Shown here piece after piece: positions 34,037 through 40,885 of a DNA stretch of 40,885 nucleotides; position 1 is the stretch's first letter; each line of letters starts with the position of its first letter. The stretch is from Rubrivivax sp. (GTDB lineage Bacteria > Pseudomonadota > Gammaproteobacteria > Burkholderiales > Burkholderiaceae_C). Where the stretch lies: positions 1 to 40,885 of the forward strand of contig JAJTDE010000026.1 in NCBI GenBank assembly GCA_021298085.1. The letters run 5' to 3'. The notes under the pieces were generated by a model. That model was not told where the DNA came from and did no database searches. It was given only the letters and a program-made list of their open reading frames with translations. Both the position numbers and the translations under genes were made by a program.

Positions 34037-34702
34037 ATGACTGAGCCACAGCCTCCGGTGAACGACGAATGCTCCACCATCGAAGCGGCGCGCCTGCTGG
34101 GCCTGGCGGTTCGCTCGGTGCAGCTGATGGTGGACCGCGGCGAGCTGACGGCATGGAAGACGCCCGGCGGCCACCGGCGGATTTTGCGAGCGTCGGTTGA
34201 CGCGTGGATGGCAGGCCGCGCCAAAGGGGGTGACGCCGCCGAAGGCGTGGTGCTGGCGCCGGGGGGGCCTGCGCCGGTCGATACGGCGGCTTCCGGTCAG
34301 CATGCGCCCAAGCTGCTGCTGATCGAAGACTCGGCGCATTACCAGAACCTGATCAGCCTGCTGGTGCGCCAAAGCCTGCCCGAGGCCAATCTCCTGGTGG
34401 CCACCGATGGCATCGCCGGCCTGGCCATCGCTGGTCGCGAGCAGCCTGATGTCCTGATCATCGACATCCTGCTGCCGGGCATCGATGGCGCCACCCTGGT
34501 GACCAGCCTGCGCTCGCAGCCGCCGTTCAGCAAGACGACGCTGGTCATCGTCACCTCGCTGGATGCCGCCCAACGGGAGCCCTATGCCTTTGCCTTGCAG
34601 GACTTGCCGGTGATCCACAAGTCACGTCTGGTGGCGGAGCTGCCCCCCTTGCTGCAGCGCTGGCGCAGCCCGGCAAATCCAGCGCCGAGTGACGCTGGAT
34701 GA
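34037..34702 (+). CDS. response regulator with N-terminal excisionase-type HTH and C-terminal receiver
   Basis: A 221-residue protein with the domain order reversed from the usual. Residues about 12-55 are a MerR/excisionase-type DNA-binding domain (STIEAARLLGLAVRSVQL, then the wing TPGGHRRI). Residues about 92-210 are a receiver domain with acidic pair E97-D98, phospho-acceptor D143 (LIIDILLPG), T173 and K195. It probably controls transcription when phosphorylated by the divergent kinase. Its last 4 bases overlap the next gene (ATGA), so the two regulators are coupled. No ribosome site is obvious before the ATG at 34037. Confidence 0.88.
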   Translation: MTEPQPPVNDECSTIEAARLLGLAVRSVQLMVDRGELTAWKTPGGHRRILRASVDAWMAGRAKGGDAAEGVVLAPGGPAPVDTAASGQHAPKLLLIEDSAHYQNLISLLVRQSLPEANLLVATDGIAGLAIAGREQPDVLIIDILLPGIDGATLVTSLRSQPPFSKTTLVIVTSLDAAQREPYAFALQDLPVIHKSRLVAELPPLLQRWRSPANPAPSDAG

Positions 34703-35541
34703 CACCGCCGCCGAAGACGCTGCTGCTGGTGGAAGACGATGCCGCCGTGCGGCAGTTTGTGGCGATGGCCCTCGAAGACGAGCCCATGCGCCTGCAGGCC
34801 TGTGCCAGCCTGGCCTCGGCACGCGCCTGGATCGAGGCTGCCGCCCATGCCCCTGATGCGGTGCTGCTGGACCTGATGTTGCCCGACGGCAGCGGGGTGC
34901 AACTGCTCGACGACGCCGCCTTGCGTGCGCGCTGGCCTGCCACCGCCTGGGTGCTCTTCAGCGCGGGCAGAGCGGCAGAGTGGCTGAACGATGCGGCCGC
35001 CATGCGGCGCCGAGGTGTGGTGGCGGTGCTGGAGAAGCCGGTGTCGCTCTCACGGCTGCTGCAGGTGGTGCGTGCGGCGTGTGCGTCGGCGGCGCCGGCA
35101 GTGGCGGGTCTTCCCGTGAAGGCGTCAGGTGGCGTAGTGGTGAACGCACCACCAGACGCCGGCATCCCTGATTCAGTCGATGATCTCGACGGCTCTGATG
35201 CCGCGGCAGCTGATGCCGTGGCACGCTACTTTGAAGGCCAGGCACCGCTCTTCGAACAGATGCGGGCTTTCTCGGGGCCGCTGATGCGGCGCGAGTTGGC
35301 TGAGTTGTCAGCCTTGGCGATGGCCTTGAGCGGCAGCCCTTTGGCGAAGGCTGACGATTGGGCCGAAGCCCGTCGCCTGGCCCACAGCATGAAGACCGTG
35401 CTGGCCATGATGGGGTTTCCAACGGCATCGCAAGAAGCCCGCCAGGCCGAACTCTGTGCAGAGTTGCAGCGCGCGGCGGGCCTGGTGGACGCTTGTTCGG
35501 CGTTGACAAAAGCCGCCGGGCGCTGGCCGCCGGCGGCCTGA
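34699..35541 (+). CDS. receiver-HPt phosphorelay protein
   Basis: A 280-residue cytoplasmic protein with a receiver domain (about 5-125; D13-D14, phospho-acceptor D58 in VLLDLMLPDG, K113 in LEKP) and a C-terminal histidine-phosphotransfer-like helical domain (about 165-265) with candidate H229 in RRLAHSMKTVLAMMG, matching the HPt pattern A-H-x-L/M-K. No DNA-binding domain. Receiver plus HPt lets it take phosphate from a kinase and hand it on, so it fits as the middle of a kinase to receiver to HPt to receiver chain with its two neighbours. Gene start overlaps the upstream regulator by ATGA; it converges on the binding-protein gene with 3 bp between. Confidence 0.85.
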   Translation: MTPPPKTLLLVEDDAAVRQFVAMALEDEPMRLQACASLASARAWIEAAAHAPDAVLLDLMLPDGSGVQLLDDAALRARWPATAWVLFSAGRAAEWLNDAAAMRRRGVVAVLEKPVSLSRLLQVVRAACASAAPAVAGLPVKASGGVVVNAPPDAGIPDSVDDLDGSDAAAADAVARYFEGQAPLFEQMRAFSGPLMRRELAELSALAMALSGSPLAKADDWAEARRLAHSMKTVLAMMGFPTASQEARQAELCAELQRAAGLVDACSALTKAAGRWPPAA

Positions 35542-35544
35542 GCC

Positions 35545-36750
35545 TTACTTCTTGGCGGCCGGTGCGGCAGCCGCGGCGGGCGGCGACACATACTCCGACT
35601 GCACCACCCAACGGGCATCCTTCAGCATCGACAGGCGCGAGGCGTTGCTGCCCAGGCGCTTGTTCGGGCCGAAGCTGGACGGCGCCGAACCGAAGATGTC
35701 GGTCGGGAAGGTCATGCTGTCCATCGCCTTGATGAAGCTGTCGGTGGTCAGGTTTTGGCCAGCCTTCGATGCACCCAGGATGAAGTGGTCGATGATGGTG
35801 TAGCCATACACCGAGAACACCGTCGGGTCTTCGTTGAACTTGGTCTTGTATTTGTTGGCCCAGAACGCGACTTGCTGGGAGTTGGCGTCCAGGTAGGGGT
35901 TTGCCACGGTGTGGGTGGCGTAGAAACCGTCCATCGCGCGGCCACCCAGCTTGTGGATCAGGTCGGTGTAGGCGGCGCTGGAGCCCAGGAAGGTGGGGCT
36001 GAACTGCGTCTTGCGGCTCTCGGCGATGGCGCCGATGGTTTCGCGGATGATGGTGCCCAGCACGACGAAGTCGCAGTTGGCCGCCTTCATGCGCGCCACC
36101 TGGCTGGAGAAATCGGTGGCCCCGCGCTTGTAGCTCGTCTTCTCGGCAATTTCCACGCCGATGGACTTCAGGCCGGCTTCGGCACCACGCACCACTTCCA
36201 GGCCGAATTCATCGTCCTGGTACATCGTGCAGGCCTTCTTGGCGTTCTTTTCCTTGTACAGCTTCGGGGCTGCGACCAGCATCTGGTCGTAGTAGGTGGC
36301 CGCAAAGCTGTACTTCAGCCGGTGGAAGGGCTCGTACATTTCGCGGGCTGCCGTGACCGGGTAGAAGTTGATCACGTTCTTCTCGAACTGCACCGGCATG
36401 GCGGCCATGTTCTGTGCCGTGCCGATGTGGCCGACCATCGCGAAGATCTTGTCCTGGTTGACCAGCTTCTGCGCGGCCAGCACGGCCTTCTGCGGGGCGT
36501 AGGCCGAGTCTTCAACGATCAGGCGGAGCTTGCGGCCGTTGATGCCGCCTTGTTCGTTGATCTCGTCCACGCGCAGCAGCATGCCCAGTCGCACCTGCTT
36601 GCCGAAACCGGCGATCGGACCTGACAGGTCCTGGATGGAGCCCAGGACGATCTCGTTCTTGCTGACACCTTGGTTGGCGTGCGCGGTACTCGCGACGCCG
36701 GCAACGCCAGCCACGACCATGCAGGCCGCGATGATGGATTTCAGTTTCAT
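35545..36750 (-). CDS. ABC transporter periplasmic substrate-binding protein (LivK-like)
   Basis: A 401-residue secreted binding protein of the periplasmic-binding-protein type 1 fold (Peripla_BP_6). The signal peptide is MKLKSIIAACMVVAGVAGVA followed by a cleavage site near STAHA-NQG (residue 25). The mature start EIVLGSIQDLSGPIAGFGKQ and the INEQGGINGRKLRLIVEDSAY segment are typical. Family members serve branched-chain amino-acid, amide, urea or aromatic/fatty-acid ABC importers. A strong AAGGAG lies 8 nt before the ATG at 36750. It is last in the liv-type operon, after the CoA ligase gene. An Ala/Pro-rich C-terminal tail (AAAAAPAAKK) is unusual but harmless. Confidence 0.92.
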   Translation of the reverse strand: MKLKSIIAACMVVAGVAGVASTAHANQGVSKNEIVLGSIQDLSGPIAGFGKQVRLGMLLRVDEINEQGGINGRKLRLIVEDSAYAPQKAVLAAQKLVNQDKIFAMVGHIGTAQNMAAMPVQFEKNVINFYPVTAAREMYEPFHRLKYSFAATYYDQMLVAAPKLYKEKNAKKACTMYQDDEFGLEVVRGAEAGLKSIGVEIAEKTSYKRGATDFSSQVARMKAANCDFVVLGTIIRETIGAIAESRKTQFSPTFLGSSAAYTDLIHKLGGRAMDGFYATHTVANPYLDANSQQVAFWANKYKTKFNEDPTVFSVYGYTIIDHFILGASKAGQNLTTDSFIKAMDSMTFPTDIFGSAPSSFGPNKRLGSNASRLSMLKDARWVVQSEYVSPPAAAAAPAAKK

Positions 36751-36826
36751 CGGTCAATCTCCTTGTGGGACAGGATTCAGGGACAGTGGGTCTTGGCTGG
36801 TTAACGCCGCAGCGCCACACGCGGCA

Positions 36827-38692
36827 TCAGGCAGAACCCTTGTACATGCCTTCGATCAGGGCAGCGTATTTCTTCTGCACCAGATTGCGCTTGAGCTTCA
36901 TCGTGGCCGTGAGTTCCTCGTCTTCAGCCGTCAGTTGCGTTTCCAGCAAGCGGAAGGCCTTGACCTGCTCGACACGCGCAAACTTGGCGTTCACGCGGTC
37001 AATCTCGAGCTGGATCAAATCCTGCACCTCACGGGCACGGGTCAGGCTGGTGAAGTTGGAGAACGGGATATCGTTGTCCTGCGCAAACTTCTCGACGTTT
37101 TCCTGGTCGATCATGATCAGCGCGGTGAGGTAGGGGCGCTTGTCGCCGATGACCACGGCATCTGACACGTAGGGCGAGAACTTCAATTCGTTCTCGAACT
37201 CGCTGGGCGTGATGTTCTTGCCGCCGGCCGTGATGATGATGTCCTTCATCCGGTCGGTGATGCGGAAGTAGCCCTGTTCGTCTACAAGCCCGACGTCGCC
37301 CGTGTGCAGCCAGCCGTCAGCGTCGATGGTCTCCGCGGTCTTTTCGGGCAGGTTCAGGTAACCCGCAAAGATGCTCTGCCCACGCGCGAGGATCTCGCCC
37401 GTGGCGGGGTCGATGCGCATCTCAAGGCCTTCCACCGGCGTGCCAATGGTGCCCAGGCGCATGGCGTTGGGCCGGTTCAGCGAGCCGAGCGCGCAGGTTT
37501 CCGTCATGCCCCAGGCTTCCAGCATCGGGATGCCCAGCGACAGGTACCAGCGGATGAGGTCGGGCGAGATGGGCGCAGCGGCGGTGATGACAAGCCTCGC
37601 GCGGTGGATGCCGATCAGCTTGCGCACGTTGTCCAGCACCAGAAAGCGCGCCAGCCTGAACTTCAGCTTCAGCAGCCCCGGCACCGACTGCCCGGCCAGC
37701 ACGGCGTCGACCACCTGCCCACCCACGCCGATGGACCAGGCGTAGATCAGCTGCTGCAGCCGGGTGGATTCACGGACGCCGATGATCACGCCCGAGTAGA
37801 ACTTCTCCCAGACGCGGGGCACCGCGGCAAACACCGTCGGCGAGATCTCGCGGATGTTCTCTGCCACGGTGTCGGGGTTTTCGACAAAGTTCAGCCGAGA
37901 CCCCGCATACAGCGACACATACGCACCGGCCATGCGCTCGAAGATGTGGCACAGCGGCAGGAAGCACATGCGCTCGTCGACGCCCGATTGCGGCAGAGAC
38001 GCTGCGCTGCGCTGCATCGCAAACACCAGCCCCTTGTGCAGGTGCATCGCACCCTTGGGCTTGCCGGTGGTGCCGGAGGTATAGACCAGCACCGCCAGGT
38101 CTTCCGGCGTGCGGCAGCGGCTGCGTTCCTCGAAGAGCCCAGGGTGTGCCTTGTCGTGGGCCCGGCCTTTCTCACGCAGGGCTTCCAGGCTGATGACCTG
38201 GGGGTCCTTCAGGCCCTGCAGCCCTTCGGTGTCAAACACCACAATCCACTGCAGCAGCGGCAGTCGCTCGCGCACGGACAGCACCTTGTCGAGCTGTTCA
38301 TCGTCTTCGACAAAGATGATGCGGGTCTCGGAGTCGGTGCACAGGTATTCGACCTGGCCTTGGCTGTCCGTCGGGTAGATGCCGTTGGTGACACCACCCG
38401 CACACAGGGTGCCGAGGTCAGCCACCACCCATTCGACCATGGTATTGGCCAGTACCGATGCGCAGTGGCCGGGTTCAAAACCCAGCGCAGCCAGGCCCAT
38501 CGAGACCTCGCGCACCTGCTCGCCGACACGGCGCCATGTCCATTCGCGCCAGATGCCGAGCTTTTTCTCGCGCATCCAGACCTGATCACCCCGGGCCTTG
38601 ACGGCGTTCAGGAAGATTTCCGGGACGGTGTTGCCAGGCGTCATGACGCCCGTGCCGGTCTCGTAGTGGGCCAGTTCCCACAAGCCGCTCAT
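36827..38692 (-). CDS. AMP-forming acyl-CoA ligase (long-chain/aromatic acid type)
   Basis: A 621-residue cytoplasmic enzyme that activates a carboxylic acid to its acyl-AMP and then its CoA thioester. The P-loop motif YTSGTTGKPKGA lies at 204-215, the A5-type AWGMTETCALG near 423, GWLHTGDVGLVDEQGYFRI and TDRMKDIIITAGGKNITP near 505-535, and a C-terminal lysine-containing TATMKLKRN. The long form with the LCHIFERMAGAYVSL segment resembles long-chain fatty-acyl CoA synthetases. The start ATG at 38692 has AAGGAGCACTTCGC before it; the frame beyond is a shadow. Position within the liv operon, 13 bp after livF, suggests it activates the imported acid. Substrate undetermined. Confidence 0.9.
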   Translation of the reverse strand: MSGLWELAHYETGTGVMTPGNTVPEIFLNAVKARGDQVWMREKKLGIWREWTWRRVGEQVREVSMGLAALGFEPGHCASVLANTMVEWVVADLGTLCAGGVTNGIYPTDSQGQVEYLCTDSETRIIFVEDDEQLDKVLSVRERLPLLQWIVVFDTEGLQGLKDPQVISLEALREKGRAHDKAHPGLFEERSRCRTPEDLAVLVYTSGTTGKPKGAMHLHKGLVFAMQRSAASLPQSGVDERMCFLPLCHIFERMAGAYVSLYAGSRLNFVENPDTVAENIREISPTVFAAVPRVWEKFYSGVIIGVRESTRLQQLIYAWSIGVGGQVVDAVLAGQSVPGLLKLKFRLARFLVLDNVRKLIGIHRARLVITAAAPISPDLIRWYLSLGIPMLEAWGMTETCALGSLNRPNAMRLGTIGTPVEGLEMRIDPATGEILARGQSIFAGYLNLPEKTAETIDADGWLHTGDVGLVDEQGYFRITDRMKDIIITAGGKNITPSEFENELKFSPYVSDAVVIGDKRPYLTALIMIDQENVEKFAQDNDIPFSNFTSLTRAREVQDLIQLEIDRVNAKFARVEQVKAFRLLETQLTAEDEELTATMKLKRNLVQKKYAALIEGMYKGSA

Positions 38693-38705
38693 GCGAAGTG
38701 CTCCT

Positions 38706-39479
38706 TCATCGCCAGGTCTTCTTCTTTTTCCAGCGCCGTTCACCGCGGGCACCGGCTTCCTGCATGCCCAGGTAGAACTCCTTGATGTCCTCCTTGTCAC
38801 GCAGGCGTTCGCAGGTGTCCTCCATCACGATGCGGCCGTTCTCGAGCACATAACCGTAGTCGGCCGCGTTCAGCGCCATGTTGGCGTTCTGTTCCACCAG
38901 CAGCATCGTGGTGCCGCGCTCGCGGTTGATGCGCACCACGATCTCGAAGATTTCCTTGGTCAGCTTGGGGCTGAGACCGAGGCTGGGTTCATCGAGCAGG
39001 ATGAGTTCCGGTGCGGCCATGATGGCGCGGCTGATGGCCAGCATCTGCTGCTGGCCACCCGACAGCAAGCCGGCGTCCTGCCGTTCGCGTTCCTTCAGGA
39101 TAGGGAAGTAGCGGAAGACCGCCTCCATGTCGCGGGCCACACCATCGCGGTCCTGGCGCGTGTAGGCGCCCATCAGCAGGTTGTCGTGCACGCTCAGCAG
39201 GGGGAAGACCTCGCGACCCTCGGGCACGTGCATCAGCCCGCGCTGCACGATGAAGGCCGGGTCCTTCGCGGTGATGTCCTCGCCCTTGAAGGTGATGCTG
39301 CCCTTGCGCGGGTCGATGATGCCGCTGATGGTCTTGAGGATGGTGGTCTTGCCAGCGCCGTTGCTGCCCAGCACGGTGGCGATCTGCCCGCGCTCGACCT
39401 TCAGGCTGGCGCCCCGGATGGCCTTGATCGGCCCATAGGCGCTCTCGACGTTCAGGAGCTGAAGAATGACCTCGCTCAT
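38706..39479 (-). CDS. livF: branched-chain amino-acid-type ABC transporter ATPase LivF
   Basis: A 257-residue ATPase of the LivF group. Walker A GSNGAGKT (38-45), signature LSGGQQQM (139-146) and Walker B LILLDEP (159-165) are all intact, with the LivF-typical QRGLMHVPEGREVFPLLSV before the signature. It pairs with LivG to drive the LivHM-type permease. The ATG at 39479 overlaps the livG stop by 4 bp. The basic tail RRWKKKKTWR is beyond the usual LivF end (about 235 aa) and is a small lineage-specific extension. Confidence 0.94.
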   Translation of the reverse strand: MSEVILQLLNVESAYGPIKAIRGASLKVERGQIATVLGSNGAGKTTILKTISGIIDPRKGSITFKGEDITAKDPAFIVQRGLMHVPEGREVFPLLSVHDNLLMGAYTRQDRDGVARDMEAVFRYFPILKERERQDAGLLSGGQQQMLAISRAIMAAPELILLDEPSLGLSPKLTKEIFEIVVRINRERGTTMLLVEQNANMALNAADYGYVLENGRIVMEDTCERLRDKEDIKEFYLGMQEAGARGERRWKKKKTWR

Positions 39480-40291
39480 GCGGTTTTCCTCCGCAGCGAC
39501 GACACATCGTCGGCCGTGCCGAGGTAGGCCTCGATCACGCCGGGGTGCGCCTGCACCTCGGCAGGCTTGCCGAGCGCCAGCACCTCACCCTGGTTCATGG
39601 CCAGCACGCGGTCAGAAACGCGCGAGACCAGCGTCATGTCGTGTTCCACCATCAGGACCGTGATGCCCAGCAGCTGCACGATGTCCTGGATCCAGAAGGC
39701 CATGTCGCCGGTTTCCTCGACGTTCAGGCCCGACGAGGGTTCATCCAGCAGCAGCAGCTTGGGCTTGGTGGACAAGGCGCGTGCCAGTTCGACCACCTTG
39801 CGCACGCCATAGGGCAGCCCGGCCACCATGGTGTCGCGGTAGTGCTGCAGGTCGAGGAAATCGATGACCTCCTCCACCGCTTCGCGCGTCTCTCGCTCAG
39901 CCTGTCTGACCGAGGGTAGGAAGAGCAGCTCACCCAGGAGGTTGCTCTTGCGGTGCACGTGCCGCCCGATCAGCAGGTTCTGCAGGACCGTGGCGTGTTC
40001 AAACAGCTCGATGTTCTGAAACGTGCGGGCAATGCCCATCCCGGCAATCAGGTGGGGCGGCGTGGCCAGCAGGTTCTGCCCTTCGTAGAGCAGGCTGCCC
40101 TGGGTGGGCGTGTAGATGCGGCTGATCAGGTTGAAGACGGTGGTCTTGCCCGCGCCATTGGGCCCGATCAGCGTGAAGACCTCGCCCCGCTGGACATCGA
40201 AGCTGACCTTGTTGACGGCCAATACACCGCCAAAGCGGACTTGCAGGTCGCGTGCGCTGAGCAGCGCCTCAGAGGGAACAGCCCCGCTCAT
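39476..40291 (-). CDS. livG: branched-chain amino-acid-type ABC transporter ATPase LivG
   Basis: A 271-residue ATPase of the LivG group. Walker A GPNGAGKT (43-50), Q-loop region GIARTFQNIELF, signature-equivalent LPYGVRKVVE (159-168, in place of LSGGQ, as is common in LivG proteins) and Walker B LLLLDEP (179-185) are visible. It energises uptake together with LivF. The ATG at 40291 overlaps the livM stop (ATGA); the longer frame is a shadow of livM. The N-terminal 8 residues precede the usual ABC start. Confidence 0.94.
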   Translation of the reverse strand: MSGAVPSEALLSARDLQVRFGGVLAVNKVSFDVQRGEVFTLIGPNGAGKTTVFNLISRIYTPTQGSLLYEGQNLLATPPHLIAGMGIARTFQNIELFEHATVLQNLLIGRHVHRKSNLLGELLFLPSVRQAERETREAVEEVIDFLDLQHYRDTMVAGLPYGVRKVVELARALSTKPKLLLLDEPSSGLNVEETGDMAFWIQDIVQLLGITVLMVEHDMTLVSRVSDRVLAMNQGEVLALGKPAEVQAHPGVIEAYLGTADDVSSLRRKTA

Positions 40292-40885
40292 CTCAGACGG
40301 TCCGATTTGGTGAATGACTTCTGCCGCTTGAACATGCCCTTGCGGTAGAACGGGAACAGCTGGAACCAGGTTCTGATCTTCAGCCACCGGCCGTACAGGC
40401 CCAGCGGCTCAAACATCACGAAGCCGATCAGCACCAGGCCATAGATGACCGACTTCAGGCCGGGTGCCTGGCCGATGGCGTCGGGCAGGAAGTCCTTCAC
40501 GGCGGAGATGGCCTGGGGCAGGCCGATCAGGAAGATGGCGCCCAGGAAGGCCCCGTGCACACTGCCCAGCCCGCCGATGACCACCATCAGCAGCAGATCG
40601 ATCGACTGGATGATGTTGAACTGATCGGGCGACAGGAAGCGGATCTGGTGGGCGTACAGCGCGCCGCCGATGCCGGCCAGCGCTGCGCTGAGCGCAAAGC
40701 TCAATGTCTTGTAGTAGGCCAGATGGATGCCCATGCTCTGCGCCGAGATCTCGGAATCACGGATGGCCACAAAGGCGCGCCCGGTGGGCGAGCGCAGCAG
40801 GTTCAGCACGGCCAGCGTGCACATCACCGTGACGATGAGGCACACAAAGTAGAACGATTCGCTGGTGTCGGCCGCCCAGCCAAAC
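40288..40885 (-). CDS. livM: branched-chain amino-acid-type ABC permease LivM, partial
   Basis: The C-terminal 198 residues of an inner-membrane permease of the LivM group; the 5' part lies beyond base 40885 with no stop between. Visible are the conserved loop NLLRSPTGRAFVAIRDSE and MGIHLAYYKTLSFALSAALAG, which contacts the ATPases, and VVIGGLGSVHGAFLGA, with several membrane spans. The final 40 residues (GRWLKIRTWFQLFPFYRKGMFKRQKS) are a cytoplasmic basic tail. The stop overlaps livG. A livH gene is expected further upstream. Confidence 0.92.
   Translation of the reverse strand, partial: FGWAADTSESFYFVCLIVTVMCTLAVLNLLRSPTGRAFVAIRDSEISAQSMGIHLAYYKTLSFALSAALAGIGGALYAHQIRFLSPDQFNIIQSIDLLLMVVIGGLGSVHGAFLGAIFLIGLPQAISAVKDFLPDAIGQAPGLKSVIYGLVLIGFVMFEPLGLYGRWLKIRTWFQLFPFYRKGMFKRQKSFTKSDRLR

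Noticed and set aside
1-40885. CRISPR arrays, rRNA genes, insertion sequences
   Set aside because: No regularly spaced repeats, no rRNA-like sequence and no transposase frame were seen on either strand.

Overview
The window is GC-rich proteobacterial chromosome. Gene content and order point to a betaproteobacterium of the order Burkholderiales: dapA next to a bamC lipoprotein, a liv-type ABC operon with an acyl-CoA ligase inside it, UbiM-type ubiquinone hydroxylase, and a large transglutaminase/ATP-grasp/alpha-E operon. Genus cannot be fixed from sequence alone. It carries one genomic-island end (about 1-2269) followed by about 38.6 kb of apparently ordinary chromosome that is densely packed, with many 4-base stop/start overlaps.

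Layout. (1) 1-2269, island end: a truncated gene, an excisionase-like small DNA-binding protein, a leader region with a strong promoter, a tyrosine integrase, and a 46-bp 3' piece of tRNA-Cys that marks the attachment site. The rest of the island lies left of base 1. (2) 2352-6680, minus strand: MFS transporter, a 41-residue membrane protein, a methyltransferase, dapA and bamC, closed by a clear intrinsic terminator. (3) 6846-8099: dadA, divergent from the MFS gene, with a GntR/FadR-like dyad between them. (4) 8124-14486: parE and parC (topoisomerase IV) enclosing two type II secretion accessory genes, an ExeA-like ATPase and gspB. (5) 14616-18590: a lone chemoreceptor, then on the minus strand ubiM, a RidA-family gene and dsbB. 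(6) 18768-21314: comEC, the DNA-uptake channel.

(7) 21427-30979 is the most distinctive region: five consecutive genes encoding transglutaminase-amidoligase (DUF2126), permuted ATP-grasp fused to alpha-E, a second transglutaminase, a stand-alone permuted ATP-grasp, and a stand-alone alpha-E protein. These families are predicted to make or break amide/peptide bonds, but product and substrate are unknown. Here two versions of the set, one fused and one split, sit in one operon with no proteasome-like peptidase beside them.

(8) 31244-35541: a PAS-containing sensor kinase divergent from two response-regulator genes, one with DNA-binding domain before receiver and one with receiver plus histidine-phosphotransfer domain. 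Together they look like a complete multi-step phosphorelay split over three proteins. (9) 35545-40885, minus strand: livM (cut by the window end), livG, livF, an acyl-CoA ligase and a periplasmic binding protein, probably for uptake and CoA activation of an organic acid or, less specifically, a branched-chain amino-acid-like solute.
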